Shown in pieces: positions 39,610 through 51,612 of a stretch of DNA of 64,000 nucleotides. The notes under the pieces were generated by a model. The model had not been told where the DNA came from and did no database searches. It saw only the letters and a list, made by a program, of their open reading frames with translations. The stretch is from Chloranthus sessilifolius (taxonomy: Eukaryota; Streptophyta; Magnoliopsida; Chloranthales; Chloranthaceae). Both the position numbers and the translations under genes were made by a program. Position 1 is the first letter of the stretch. Each line of letters opens with the position of its first letter. The stretch is taken from assembly GCA_021018995.1 (NCBI GenBank), contig CM037588.1, positions 85,161,765 to 85,225,764 on the forward strand, written 5' to 3'.

Positions 39610-41278
39610 CCCCAAACCTACACTTTGCTAGTCCTCGAGCAAAGAGAATGATAAATATAAAATAAAACTAACATCCTAAAATTTAAATGCCACTTTCGTA
39701 GGGAACATGAATGCACTTAGCATGTGGAACAAGCCTTTAACCCCCTAGGTGATCACTAGAGGAGGAGTTGTGTCACCTGAGGGTTTACAGTGAAGTTACC
39801 CGCAAACTTCCAAACAAAATATTTCAAACTATCGGCAAAATTGAGTTTTCAAAACATGATTTTTATAACATATATACCATTACAAAACAAAAACATCATT
39901 AATTGGTTCAACATGTGAATCATCAATCTTAAATAACAATGTCATGTCAATCATGCTAGTATCCATTCAAATTAATCTAATGCTCAAATTGTTAGATAAC
40001 TCATTCATTCATGCGTGAAGTGTGTGCATACCAAAACCAAGATTCATCCATCTTAGAACTAGTCCAAGCGGAAAATCATCGGATCTCATGTCTCAACTCA
40101 ATCCTCACTTTAGTATACTCTCGAAATAAAATCACTCAGATGATGGGTAAGTTTTTAGCACACATGTGAGAGATCAATACAAAACAAATCAAAAGGTCTC
40201 ACATGATAAATGAAACACGATGTAATCGATGAACAAAAAGCAGATCTCGTAAGAGCAGATCTTGAATATCTCCTAAGCATGTCATATCAAGTGTCATAGG
40301 TGTCACATATTTACACTCCACAAGGCGCTTACCAATGCAAGATCGGATCATGAAGGTCTTTTGTAGGGTTGTAATGGGGCTCGTGAAAGGGTAAGAAAGA
40401 AAGGAATTTAGATTCAAAATTTCGAGAAATCAAAAGGTACTAACTTTTTCTTTCTATTGCTCTTCTTTTTCTTTTCTAATTTCTCACCATTTTTTTTTTT
40501 CAATATTTTTCTTTTCTCACTCTTTCTTCTTCTTTTTTTTTTTTTTTTGATATATTTTTGCCATACACTCTCAGTAAACACCACAACTCGGTATCCCTCC
40601 ACTTACTCTCTTTTCACTCATTTTCATCTCTCGTTCCCAACGTCTCAGAAATAAGAAGGGTAAAGCTGAATTTTCAGAAATGGTAAAGGGTTAAAGGTTA
40701 ATGTGGCTTATCAAAGAATGTATAAAGGTCAATAGGCTCAAAGGGGTACTAGAAGGATAAATTTATATGAGGTGGGACATTTTAAGCACAAACGAGCCAA
40801 AGATGGCCTTCAATCATATCCTTAAAAGATGGTAATCTTGCCTATTTGTCTTGAGTAGATATACAGTACGTTCTAACACAATAATATGAATTTGATTTCA
40901 TGCAAAGTCACAAGCCAAAAATAAAATGTATGAGATTATGCAAAATAATTCGTATTCAAAGAAAACTCCGAGCTTATGTATTCACTCATCAATGACGGGA
41001 AATTAGCTCTAAAGCTCACCAGGTTTAGTCTCCACTAAGAACCTACGATCCAACGTTTAAAATAATTCATCGATTTCTAAATCTTAGCTTGGTATAAGTG
41101 CACAAATTCTAAGCATAAATTTCAAAGTTATCCACAAATTATCACATTAAGCTTCATTATCCTAGATACAAGTAATCAAAATATGCCATCAATATTCTCA
41201 AAATTACATTCTCATGCATCATCAACTTAAAGTTTTGAAAACTACTGCAAAGTAAATCATGTATGATGGTTAAAATTG

Positions 41279-41312
<34 letters not shown>

Positions 41313-41650
41313 TTTTTTTTTTTTAAATACATAACACAAGATAGATAACCATACCCCCAAACCTAAGAATGACAATGTCCTCATTGTTTGAAATAAGTAG
41401 GCACCCCCAAACCTGCTGAAAAGTACCTCACACAAAGATCAGGTGCAGAGAATATATGCATCAAATTAGAACATGACCAAAAATAGATTGAAGGTAATGT
41501 GGCTATATGTATTTGGAAAGTAAAAACAACCTAAACTAAACTAAAAACTAAATTCTAGAACTAACAAAAACAAAAAGGAAAACAAAAATAAGTAAAACAC
41601 ACTGGGTTGCCTCCCAGGAAGCGCTGAGTGTAAGTGTCGACAGCTCGACC
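39610..41650 (-). other. Non-coding region of the gag-protease element in place of pol
   Basis: It has a polypurine tract (about 39608-39620, CCACCCCAAACC on the plus strand), the stem-loop at 39623-39644 and the conserved block at 39690-39811. There is a pyrimidine-rich stretch at 40450-40555 and an ATT microsatellite at 41282-41312. TGGGTTGCCTCCCAGGAAGC lies near 41604. There is no RT, RNase H or integrase signature on either strand. Confidence 0.8.
41282..41324. repeat. (ATT)n microsatellite followed by a T-run
   Basis: About nine ATT units are followed by about 14 T. It lies in the non-coding part of the gag-protease element. Confidence 0.95.
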
Positions 41651-41956
41651 TCTTCATTGCTCAAATACCGGGATCAAATACCTGGATCAACTGTTTCAAT
41701 TTCACAGTTGATGGTCGCTTTTGATGGGGTCAAGACAGCCTTTATTTTAACAGTAGTGATTCTACCTCGTGCACACTTTTAGCATCTTGACATGGTGAAC
41801 ACCAAATTTCTCTTCTAACCGCCTCCTTTAGATCCCTTTTTCTCGAGAGAAGGCCAACAAAGCCGTTTCAACTTCTTCTTTGATGAGCATTGATGGTAAT
41901 GCTTCATCCATTACTTTGTCCATGCGATCGATGTAAAACAATCGACCTCATCCTCG

Positions 41957-42928
41957 TCAGTGGCAATGGTTCATCGATGGAAAATATTCAATCGAACCTT
42001 CATGTTTCCAAAAGAAAGCGTCCATGACACTGCTCGACAATTTATGCAAGCGTTGGCGATGGCGAAAGCGGACGTCCAAGGATGATGGGGACTTGATTAA
42101 TTGATTTAATGATGATTCCATGTCTAAAACAACAAAGTCCACTGGAAAGACAAACTTGTCTATTCCAACCAAGACATCCTCGACAACACCCCTCGGTCTT
42201 CTTTCTGATCTATCTGCCAACAGCAGTGTGACCGTTGTGGGTTTTAATTCACCCAATCCGAGTTTCTCGTACATGGCGTATGGAATTAAATTAACACTCG
42301 CTCCCAAATCCAATAACGCTTTCCCAACTGGTTGCCCACCAATGACACATGGAACAGTAGGAACTCCAGGGTCTTTTAGTTTTTGTGGGGTGTCCAACCG
42401 CAGTATTGAACTGACTTGGTGTGTCAGGAACACTTTCTTCGAAACATGCGTACGTGCCTTTCTCTTCCGAGTGCATAAATCTTTGAAGAACTTGGCATAC
42501 TCAGGCACTTGTTTAATTGTTTCAAGCAATGGAAGATTTACCTTTACCTGCTTGAAGGTTTCGAAAATTTCTTCCATTTTAGTTGGGCCCTTTCCCATTC
42601 TAGATGGAGGAGTTAGGCATTGAGGAAATGGTGCCTTTGGGACATAGGGCACGGATTCCATTTCTAATTCTTGTTCATGCCCTTGTTGGCCAAGTGAAGG
42701 AGGCTCGTCTTCCATTACTTTGTCTTTTCCCTTCTCTTCTCTTTTCCTCTTTCTCTTTCCTTTTCTCTTTCTCTTCTTTCTCGGACTCTTTCTCTTCTTC
42801 TCTTTCTTTTGACTCTTTCTCTTTTTCCATTTCTCTTGCTTCTTCTTGCTTTGCTTCTCCTTCTTCCTCTTCCGCTGATTCTCTTGCTTCTGTAGGCATT
42901 TCCACTTGATTATCAACTTCACGCCCAC
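41957..42928 (-). CDS. Lysine-rich linker and protease of the gag-protease element
   Basis: This 323-residue open stretch overlaps the gag end in another frame. The first 60 or so residues are a K/E/R-rich low-complexity run. From about residue 90 it reads KMEEIFETFKQVKVNLPLLE, EYAKFFKDLCTRKRK and GVPTVPCVIGGQPVGKALL. The retropepsin region LDLGASVNLIPYAMYEKLGLGELKP and ADRSERRPRGVVEDVLVGID follow. It is homologous to 20857-21544 of the larger Athila element. It ends where RT would be expected, but no RT follows. Confidence 0.8.
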   Translation of the reverse strand: MGVKLIIKWKCLQKQENQRKRKKEKQSKKKQEKWKKRKSQKKEKKRKSPRKKRKRKGKRKRKREEKGKDKVMEDEPPSLGQQGHEQELEMESVPYVPKAPFPQCLTPPSRMGKGPTKMEEIFETFKQVKVNLPLLETIKQVPEYAKFFKDLCTRKRKARTHVSKKVFLTHQVSSILRLDTPQKLKDPGVPTVPCVIGGQPVGKALLDLGASVNLIPYAMYEKLGLGELKPTTVTLLLADRSERRPRGVVEDVLVGIDKFVFPVDFVVLDMESSLNQLIKSPSSLDVRFRHRQRLHKLSSSVMDAFFWKHEGSIEYFPSMNHCH

Positions 42929-44577
42929 TTCTCAGCACTGTAACAGCTTTTAATTCTTGATAGTTGGATGGTCCCTCACGAGATGATGTTTGACCCCGAG
43001 GATTGTTGACGGGTTGGCTGGGAAGCCTACCTTCCGCTCGTTGGCTCAGTTGATTAGTCAATTGACTAAATTGATCTAACATCATCTGTTGAAAAGCTTG
43101 CATGCTTCGCATCATCTTTTCTTCCAGATCAGAATCTTTTGAATTGTTGGCAGGAGATTGATTTAGATTCTGATTGAAATTCTGGTTGTTACGGTATTCA
43201 GTATATGGATGATCATACGGAGCATTCTGCTGGAAATTAGAATTCTGTTGGAAATAAGAATTCTGCTGGAAATTCTGTGGTGGGCGGAAATTTGGCTGAA
43301 ATTTTTGTGGAAAAACTTGTTGTCCACCCATTGGATTGGCTTTGTATGGCTGGTGTACCTGACCGGTTTGGTTCAATCCACCCCATCCTAAGTTGGGGTG
43401 ATTTTTCCATTCCGGATTGTAGGTATTGGAGTACATGTTACTACCCTGCCGCTGATAAGATTGAGTCTCATTGACCTGCTCTTGACGAGTAGGTCCATCA
43501 AGGAAGAATGACAAGGTAGTGGGGCACTCATTAGCCATATGACCTGGGTGGTCACAAATTGAGCACACAATGGGGGTGACAGGAACTTTAGCTTGCTTGG
43601 TCGCAGCTAACAACATGTTCATCTGTTTGGACAACATATCAACCTTGGTTGATAGATCAGAGGTATTGTTGTTGACCTCATACAATCCGTTTTTGGTCAA
43701 CATATGAGCTTTAGGGGCCAAGTCCAACGTGGTTCGTCCTAGTGTCTCAGTTTGTATCGAAGTTTGATACAACTTGTCAAACTATGCTCACAATTCATCT
43801 GCTTCTTTTGTGGCACAGGATCCACCACAAGATGGATCAACCATGCGTCTTTCTTCAGGAATTACTCCATTGTAAAAGCTTTGGACTTGTTTGCACCTTG
43901 GAATTTGATGATTAGGGCAACTTCTGATTAATTCCTTAAAACGTTCCCAACATTCATGGAATGTTTCAGTAGGTTGTTGGGAAAAGAATTGAATCTTTTG
44001 ACGCAACTCAATGGCCTTCGTCATGGGAAAGTACTTCTTAAGGCCGGCGATGTAGCTCGCCCAACTCGAATAGATTGTGGTTCTAAGGAATAGAACCACG
44101 TTTTGCCTTATCTCTAAAGAGAACGGAAAGAGCCGAGCTTCGCTATCTCGTCGAATGTGGACTCTGAACATTTTGCATACCCCGGTGAATTCATTTAAAT
44201 GAAGCGTGTGGATTTTCATTTGCCAAACCATGGAAAATTGGTAGCATATGAATCATCGCAGATTTGAATTCATAGTGGTTCCCTGGGATGGGAGCATGCA
44301 TGATGCATTCCTGATCCTCGTAAAAACCAGGATCATTATAATATTCAAGTGTTCTAGGTCCCTCATAGTAATTATTGTTCCCATTATGTCCATTATTTGC
44401 ATTGTTGCCATTCTGGTTGTTGTTTCCATTCATTTCTTGCTCTTGATCAGCCATGGTATCAGTATGATGATACTGATTCCTTTGGATTCTACGATTGTCT
44501 CGCAAAGATCGTTCGATCTCCGGATTAAACGGTAGTAAGTGTGGGTGATGAGAACGAGTAAAGTTCATACACCACAC
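42675..44577 (-). pseudogene. gag: gag region of the gag-protease element (fossil)
   Basis: The N-terminal part has LEYYNDPGFYEDQECIMHAP, YEFKSAMIHMLPIFHGLANE and a run of N/G repeats. The core has FPMTKAIELRQKIQFFSQQ and ETFHECWERFKELIRSCPNHQ. A zinc knuckle CSICDHPGHMANEC (CX2CX4HX4C) is followed by a Q/N-rich part with FQQNSYFQQNSNFQQN and then an E/K-rich stretch. This is Athila-type gag, diverged from that of the larger element. Confidence 0.87.
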
Positions 44578-44599
44578 TCACAATCAAGGGTTTGAAGAA

Positions 44600-45463
44600 T
44601 CCAAAATAAATCCACACACAATCTCAATCGATTGAGACAGTGGTCTCAATAGATTGACAGAAGCACACAAATTTGCATAAAAATGACTTTATCAGTCAAT
44701 CGATTGAGGGGCTGCTCTCAATCGATTGAGGTTCAAGTCAAAAAAAAACACAATTTTACACCAAGACTTTGTCAGTCAATCGATTGAGAGGCTGCTCTCA
44801 ATCGATTGAGGTTCTAAGATTAAAGCACACAAGAGTTGTGTCAATTGATTGACATAGGAATGTCAATCGATTGAACAAAGAGTAGAGAGCACACAAAAAG
44901 TTTGTCAGTCAATCTATTGAGGAGCTACTCTCAATAGATTGAGGTTCAAGGGTCACAAAGCACACAGAACTACACACTAATGACTTTGCCAGTCAATCTA
45001 TTGAGGGGCTGCTCTCAATCGATTGAGAGAAGGCAAGAACTTCACAAAAGTTTAAAATCCAGTGTCAATCGATTGACATAGACTGGTCAATCGATTGAGA
45101 GAAAGGTGCACAGTGACCAAAGTAAGGAGAAAGAGGAAAGAAAAACAATCAGAATTTTTTTTTTTTTTTTTAATTTTTATTTTATTTTATTTTTTATTTT
45201 TTTCTAAAACTTTCCTAAAAGAAAAACTTCTAAACTAAGAATATAAACTAAGAATATAAAATCCTTCCTAAAAAAAAGAAAACTTCTAAACAAGAATATA
45301 AACCTTCCTAAAAATATAAACTTCCTAAAATAAAAACTTCCAAAAAAAAAAAAATATATAAACTTCCTAAAAGAATAAAAAAATAAAAATATAAACTTCC
45401 TAAAAGAAGATTGCAAAATCTAATCTAAGAGAGAAGAATTAAGGAAAGAAATTTGTTTTTGAT

Positions 45464-45505
<42 letters not shown>

Positions 45506-45700
45506 ATTTTTTTCTATTTTCAGCTTTCAATCTATTGACAGAGTTGTGTCAATAGATTGAGACACAATTATTGCTAAAAACACACACAGTCAATCGATTG
45601 AGAACAAGGCTCAATCGATTGACTGACAAGCAAACACACACACAAAATAGAGTCAATCGATTGAGGGGTTATTCTCAATCGATTGACTGCTATAAAAACA
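44600..45700. repeat. Paired 12-bp palindromes in the leader of the gag-protease element
   Basis: About 20 copies of TCAATCGATTGA (or one-base variants with TAGATT or TCTATT centres) lie between the 5' LTR and gag. They come in pairs, for example 44624/44646 and 44696/44718, whose centres are about 22 bp apart. The pairs themselves are irregularly spaced. The same pairs are in the LTRs. A T-run (45476-45504) and A/T-rich sequence fill part of the leader. Confidence 0.9.
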
Positions 45701-45734
45701 AAAATCTCTAATTGGAATTAACCAAAATTTACTT

Positions 45735-45757
45735 GATTTCCGACAACGGCCCAAAAC
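45735..45757 (-). promoter_or_regulatory. Primer binding site, tRNA-Asp-like, of the gag-protease element
   Basis: The plus strand reads CCGACAACGGCCCAAAACT directly before the LTR. It is the same site as in the larger Athila element, with a few differences from the tRNA-Asp end. Confidence 0.7.
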
Positions 45758-45758
45758 T

Positions 45759-47333
45759 TGATCGATATTAAATTAACCCTTGCAAGTGTACAAGATCTGT
45801 TCTAGTAAGGTAAGAACAAGGGTGTCGAACCCACAGGGAAATCTGAAATTTTATTCAATTCTTCCTAGAGATGTAGAAAATATCCCCGAGGAAGTACCAA
45901 GGGGCAGATTTAATTTTTACCAAGAGTTAACACTTTTCTAATTGCAAGAAAGAAACTAAATTAATCTAAAAATTATGTAATGAGAAATCTAAGAACAAAT
46001 TTTAAAAACAAGATCAAGGAATTTGCTACCCCAGATTTATACCCTTTTCTATTTTTAAACCCACAATTTTATTAACATCAAACACACCATCATTCTAAGA
46101 GAAACATGACTAGTAATTAAGCATGATCATTAACCCGGCATACCCTATCTAAAAAACGATGACTCAAATTTAACATTGCGGTATGAATCATGCTAAAAGC
46201 ATATATCTCATGATGTTTAGATCAAAACAACATAAACATAATCACAAACTTTGAGAAAACGATTGATGATGACAAAATTATACTATGGCCTAAAACATAA
46301 AATATGGGTACTTATCTGGGATCGATCTTCCCGATCTACGCCTTTTAGCCACTCATCCTTGGTGCAAGATCTTCAATTTCATTCAAGTCCATTCCCAAGA
46401 GAAAGAAAACTAAAATAAAATATGTTCTAAGCAAGTCTCTTTACAAAACTTCTCAACTAAAAACTAAACTAAAATTAAAAACTAAAAGCTCTCAAGATAA
46501 CCCTACACTAAAACTCTCCTATATTCAAAAGCCTCCTTTACAAAGCCGTGGGCCTCTTATTTATAATAGCCGATTCAAACTAACCTAGTTGCCTCAATAG
46601 ATTGAGGCTTAGATCTCAATCGATTGAACTTGTGAATACTGCCTCAATCGATTGAGGCTTAGATCTCAATCGATTGAACTTTGAATTTAACCTCCTTTAA
46701 GACACTTTTGTTTTTTGTCTCAATCGATTGAAATTCATGTCTCAATCGATTGACACTAGTTGGAAATAAATGCCCTTTTGGTGAAATCTCCAATATGCCC
46801 TCAAAGCAGCAAATGCTAGGTTGAAATGCATGACTTTCGCTAGGTTAGATTTCTCCTCATTGGGTTGATAGTGCTCTTCGTGGTTGAATTGGAGAAGGAT
46901 ACTTTCACCGTCACAAGGGTTGCTTTTATTCATCACCATCGCTAGGTTGAAATGTCAGAGTCCCTAGGTTGAATTGAATGGCGCTTAGGTTGATCTGTAG
47001 TCGCTAGGTTGAAGTGTGTGTGGCGCGAAACCTGACGGCCATTTCTTTCAACTACGCGAAGGCTTATTTACACTTTGTTCCTCGCGGCCACTTCAATATC
47101 TTCCCCTTCTTGATGGAGTTTGATTCCCTTCATGGATTTCAGCGCTTCTTTGGACCCTTTTTGTCCATAGCTCTTTTGTAGCCTTTAATTTCTTTCTTTT
47201 ATACACTTGGAAGATCCAAAGGTCAGAAACACCTGTTATCATCAAAACATCACAACAACCATCAAATACTTTCATCGAACGGCTAAGTGTAGGATTTAAG
47301 GTATGAAATATAGTCATATTTCAGCACCGATCA
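45759..47333 (-). repeat. 5' LTR of the gag-protease element
   Basis: It starts TGATCGATATTAAATT and ends CACCGATCA. On the minus strand a TATAAATA box lies at 46558-46565, with three pairs of TCAATCGATTGA-type palindromes upstream of it (about 46590-46755). Further upstream is a group of CGCTAGGTTGAA-type motifs (46826-47020). Confidence 0.93.
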
Positions 47334-47680
47334 ATTCCCTCGCCTTCAATAGAACGAAAGGGTTCCCTTTCGCTTCTTTCGATGTGTGTCGGATCCCGCC
47401 GTGGGACCTACTAAAGATACATATATCGCCCGAAATGGGAGTTGACCCTGGGCACCAGGTCATCATTCATCTAAGTAGAGGGGAGTTAATTGCAATTTGA
47501 AAAAAAAAAGAGAAAGAAAATCCTCATCTTCAAAAAACAAAAAGGGGGAAAATCAATCAAAATCAAAAATCACAAAATTCACTTTTCAAAAACAAAAAAA
47601 TAAAATCATCATCATTTTCCAAAACCCAAAAAAAAAAAAAAAACACACACAAAGAAAAACAATAAAAAATATACCTTGGT
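47334..47680 (+). other. Tat leader resumed after the nested insertion
   Basis: The region starts with the right copy of the ATTCC duplication (47334-47338). It has ordinary sequence to about 47480 and then an A-rich stretch (47490-47670). A short lysine-rich open frame there is explained by the A-runs. Nothing else is seen. Confidence 0.7.
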
Positions 47681-50483
47681 GTGACCGGCACTACGGCAAC
47701 CTCAAACCCAAATGGAGAAGAACCGGAAGGTATTCGCCCTTATCCGCGACATCAATACAACACTCGCTGGATAATGTCAATAAACCGATACATCCCCACC
47801 GTCATCCCCTTCCCATTCCCGTATAGGAGAAGACCCGGTCTCCGACACCTTCACCCAAGCCAGGTTCGATATCACGGGCCCATATGGGGCGCCCGTGTTC
47901 ACCTCCACCTCATCCCCTTCCCTTACATTCCCCCAACATACCCCTTTTTCATCCCCTACTGAAACCCCTCATTTCCCAACCGATCCTTACATCCCCATCT
48001 CCCATCCAAACACCATTACACACATCCCCATACTTCCAAAGACCCCCCAGGGAGTCCCATCCCCCGCCTACTTCCCACATTCCATCCCTCTCATCACCCA
48101 TGCCCCCAACATCCTACATCCCATCCACCCCATCTCACATACCATTCCCACCACATGGCCCATCCACATCCCAACATACCCCCCCATTTACCCAGGTCAT
48201 GCCCAATTTCTCCCAACCACCTCCATCCTTAAGTGATCCATCACCCCCCAATCTCACACCTGAGTCCATGCCCTCGATGGAGGACATGAGGACGATGTAT
48301 GCCCTGTGGGCTGCTTCTCGCAACCCTACCCCTCAAACCCCGCATCCAAATTTCCAAAACCTCCATACCCCATTCCCTCCTAACCATGCCCAACCACCCA
48401 TCGTCCATACCTCCCAAAATCCCCCACCTCAATTCCAGACCCAAACCCACACAAATCCATGGGCCCCAGCCCAAACACCTCCAAACCCATGGGCTCAAGC
48501 CCAAGCCCATCAGACCCAGGCCCAGACCCAAGACCCTCAAAACCCATGGGCCCAAGCCCATCAGACCCAGGCCTAGGCCTAAAACCCTCAAAAACCATGG
48601 ACCGAAGCCCAAGCCCACCAGACCCAAGTCCAAGTCCCCCAGGGCCCATGGACCTAAACCTACCAAACTCAAACCCAGGGCCCATGGACCCAAACCCAGC
48701 CCCCTCATGCCCCAGTAGCCCAAACTCAACACGGCCCATTGGCCCAAAGTCATATTAATCCCCACACCCAGGCCCAGGGCCCGTCGATTTGAGCCTTCCA
48801 AAACCATCAAACCCAAGGCCCATCCACCCACACGCATCAAGGCCCATTCACTAACCCCATACCCCCCCACAAATACCCTTCATTCACCTATTCCCCTTAC
48901 GCCTCCATCCCACCTCCAATGGGAAATCCAATCCATCCCATTCCTCAAAACCACAACATCCCACCATCTCAATCACACCCCCATCACCCCTATAACGTGC
49001 ACCCAACTCAGCACATCACTTACCCACAGAACGCTCACCCATTCATCCCTTCTCATCCCTTACAAACCATATGGCCCCACCAAGTCATCCAACCCATCAC
49101 CCCCCAAGTTCAAATAGCAGAGCTCGCCCCTCACCAATACCACGACCAACAGTACGAGGAGGATGAGATTCGCAACAGTGGAGGAACTGCCAGTTTTAAC
49201 CCTCCCGGGCCCACCATCATCACACCTAGGGTCGAACCAAATCAGGGGGAAGCGGTCCCCGCCACAGCCTCAAAGGAACCAGAGCAGCTGAAAGAACAGA
49301 TAGACAGAATACAGAAGCAGCTGATGAAGATGGGAGGACTGGAACTACACTCAACGGACTTTTCAGACTTATGCCTGCTCTCTGACATCCTCTTGCCACA
49401 GAAATTCAAGATGCCATCATTTGATAAGTATAATGGCACTGGCAACCCCATCGCCCACTTGAAATCTTACTGCAGGGATATGTGCCAGTATGGCAGAGAT
49501 GAACGACTCCTCATCAAAGTGTTCTAGAAGAGTTTGACGGGCCCAGCACTGAGATGGTTCACATGCCTGAAACCATCCATGATAAAAAATTGGAAAGATC
49601 TGACACGCTTATTCCAAGAACAATATGTCTATAAGATGGACATAGAACCAAGGAAGTCAGACTTGGCCCGATTAAAGCAAAGACATGATGAAACATTCAG
49701 TGCTTACTTAGGGAGGTGGAGGGCCTTAGCTGCTCAGGTAACTCATCAAATTCCCGATGATGAGCAGATCAAATTGATAACCAAGGGAGCCCTCCCAGTC
49801 ATCACAGATTTTTTAGTATATCAGCATCAGTCAAGTTTTGCTAATCTGGTCCGAAATGCCAACCGTTGCGAAGACGCCATTAGAGAGGGCAGGTTAGGAA
49901 GGAATGCGCTAATGAGGGCCACGGGTTCAAGCCGCAACCAAAGAATTGAAAGAAAGACGGGGCAGTGATCATTGTTTACCCCCAGGTGAATACCAACGCC
50001 CCCCGGATACAACTCCAGGTTACACAACCACCCCCGACCCGTTTTAAGCCAGTACCAAGGCCAAGCAACGGACCAAGAGCCCCGTTTACCCCGGAACAGA
50101 TAAAAGCACATTTCGAATGAGTATTCACCCCGTTCGGGCAATCCTTGAGTGTCTTACTGTCGGTGTTACTACAGAAAGGACTGGTCAATTTACTCCAACC
50201 TCGCCCACCACCCCACCCAATATCGAGGAATTACGATCCGAATCTGCATTGCAATTTCCACCAGGGATCAGGTCACCCTACGGGCCGGTGCTTCCCTTTA
50301 AAACACGCGGTCCAAGATTTGATAGAGGCGGGAAAGATCATACCCCCGCCACTTCCCCAAGGGCCGAACCAGAATATCCATCAAGCCCCTCTACCACCGC
50401 ACCCAGGAGGCACCAGGCCTAACATACATTGGATAGAGGAAGAAGAAGAAGAGTTTGACCCCTCAGATTATATTAGCAATTAG
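47681..50483 (+). pseudogene. gag: gag region, Tat/Ogre type (fossil)
   Basis: The first part encodes a very proline- and histidine-rich segment. Between about 48440 and 48770 lie imperfect repeats of the PNPWAQAQ / PMGPSPS kind. The conserved gag core begins near 49400 with KFKMPSFDKYNGTGNPIAHL and continues through TGPALRWFTCLKP, LFQEQYVYKMDIEPRKSDL and ETFSAYLGRWRALAAQV. A zinc-knuckle-like CNFHQGSGHPTGRC with LKHAVQDLIEAGKI lies near 50250-50350. These are hallmark Tat/Ogre gag sequences. The region is open in several long stretches but not intact. Confidence 0.87.
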
Positions 50484-51612
50484 GAGGAATTTTCACTCCC
50501 CAGGCCGATCAAAGATGAACTATTTGTTGGGGTGATCGAGCAACTATATCTTGCCGATTATTTTCCCACACCAGCTTGCCAAGAGGAGCCCTTAGATTTA
50601 GGGTAGTATTTTTCCACCCCTGCTCCCGCCTATCAAATCCAAATGGGCACAGCCCCGCCGCAATCATACGCATATCCACCCCACGCCCAATTTACCCCAT
50701 ACACCCCTCCGTCACACATAAATCATCCTGTTTCCTACGCAATTCCGCCATCCCCATATTACCCTACCCCATACACACCCTCAAGTCCCTCCACCCGATA
50801 CATTACTCTGCCATCCCCAAGCTACCCCATTCCATACGCACCTTCAAGTCCCACCACCCAATTTACCCCATACTCCCCTCCATCGCCCCCGAATTACCCC
50901 ACTCCATACACAACTCGATCATCCCCAATCTATCCCATTTCATCTACTAACCCCTCATCATCCCACCATGCCATATCCAAACCATCCCGCTCAATGCACC
51001 ACTCCATCGTCCTCAATTTACCCCACTTCATCCATAAACCCATCACCATTCCATCAGACCTCCCCATATACAAACCCTTCATATCCCTATCACCCCGCGC
51101 CCACCACACCTCAAACGTCTCCCCATCCGTCCAGCCCAGTCACACTCCCGCCATCCCTTCGCTATTTTGGCCCTAATCCAACTCCACCACCACCAGGACA
51201 AGCAACCCCTCACCCAATCCCCTCATCACCCAATTACCACTGGTCCTACCATGCCCAGGTAACACCAGTACAAGCCCCCTCCGTGCCCATAACTCCAATT
51301 CTATCAATTCCCCCCACTACCATTCCACCCCCCATTGGAGTTAACCTGGTCGGACCTGAGAAACCAGTACATCCGGCCCAATCCTCCCCGGAATCCTCAC
51401 GCACCCCATTTCTCATCCCAAAACCTGCTTATGACTCGCATCAGGTACCATTGAGCTATGAATAGACGGACATGAATGTCGGGTGCAACTAAGAAGAGGC
51501 TGTTGAATTTGTTACTCGATCGGGCCAGATTTCTGCCCAGCCAGAAGCATTTGGGGCAGTCAGAGGAGAAGAAAAGAAGAAAGAACAGGCCATAGGAAAT
51601 CCCTTTGAAAAA
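50484..51612 (+). repeat. Proline/tyrosine/serine-rich low-complexity region
   Basis: Between about 50690 and 51130 the DNA is built from imperfect 36-45 bp units (CCCCATATTACCC, CCATACACACCCTCAAG type). They encode P/Y/S-rich sequence of the PSPYYPTPYTPSSP kind in the plus frame. This links gag to the protease in the Tat element and is probably a disordered linker. No catalytic motif is seen. Confidence 0.65.

Larger units (their letters stand above)
38034..47333 (-). mobile_element. Athila-type LTR element with gag and protease only (non-autonomous), nested in the Tat leader
   Basis: A 9.3-kb element on the minus strand has LTRs at 38034-39609 and 45759-47333 (TGATC...GATCA ends) and perfect ATTCC duplications at 38029-38033 and 47334-47338. 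A tRNA-Asp-like primer site and a polypurine tract are present. Between the LTRs only gag and protease are recognisable. After protease the sequence goes to non-coding DNA containing GGGTTGCCTCCCAGGAAGCG, with no RT, RNase H or integrase. The gag-protease part carries a few breaks. It matches the idea of gag-only derivatives (TR-GAG-like) mobilised by other elements. The LTRs are very similar, so the insertion is fairly young, and it is younger than the Tat element it sits in. Confidence 0.93.

Noticed and set aside
40414-40654. Short K- or F-rich ORFs on both strands
   Set aside because: They arise from a pyrimidine/purine-rich low-complexity stretch in the non-coding part of the gag-protease element.
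42120-42623. 167-residue plus-strand ORF opposite protease
   Set aside because: It is the shadow of the protease frame on the minus strand, which has clear retropepsin motifs.
48241-48870. Minus-strand ORF rich in GLGLGPW repeats
   Set aside because: It is the antisense shadow of the proline- and glutamine-rich gag repeats.
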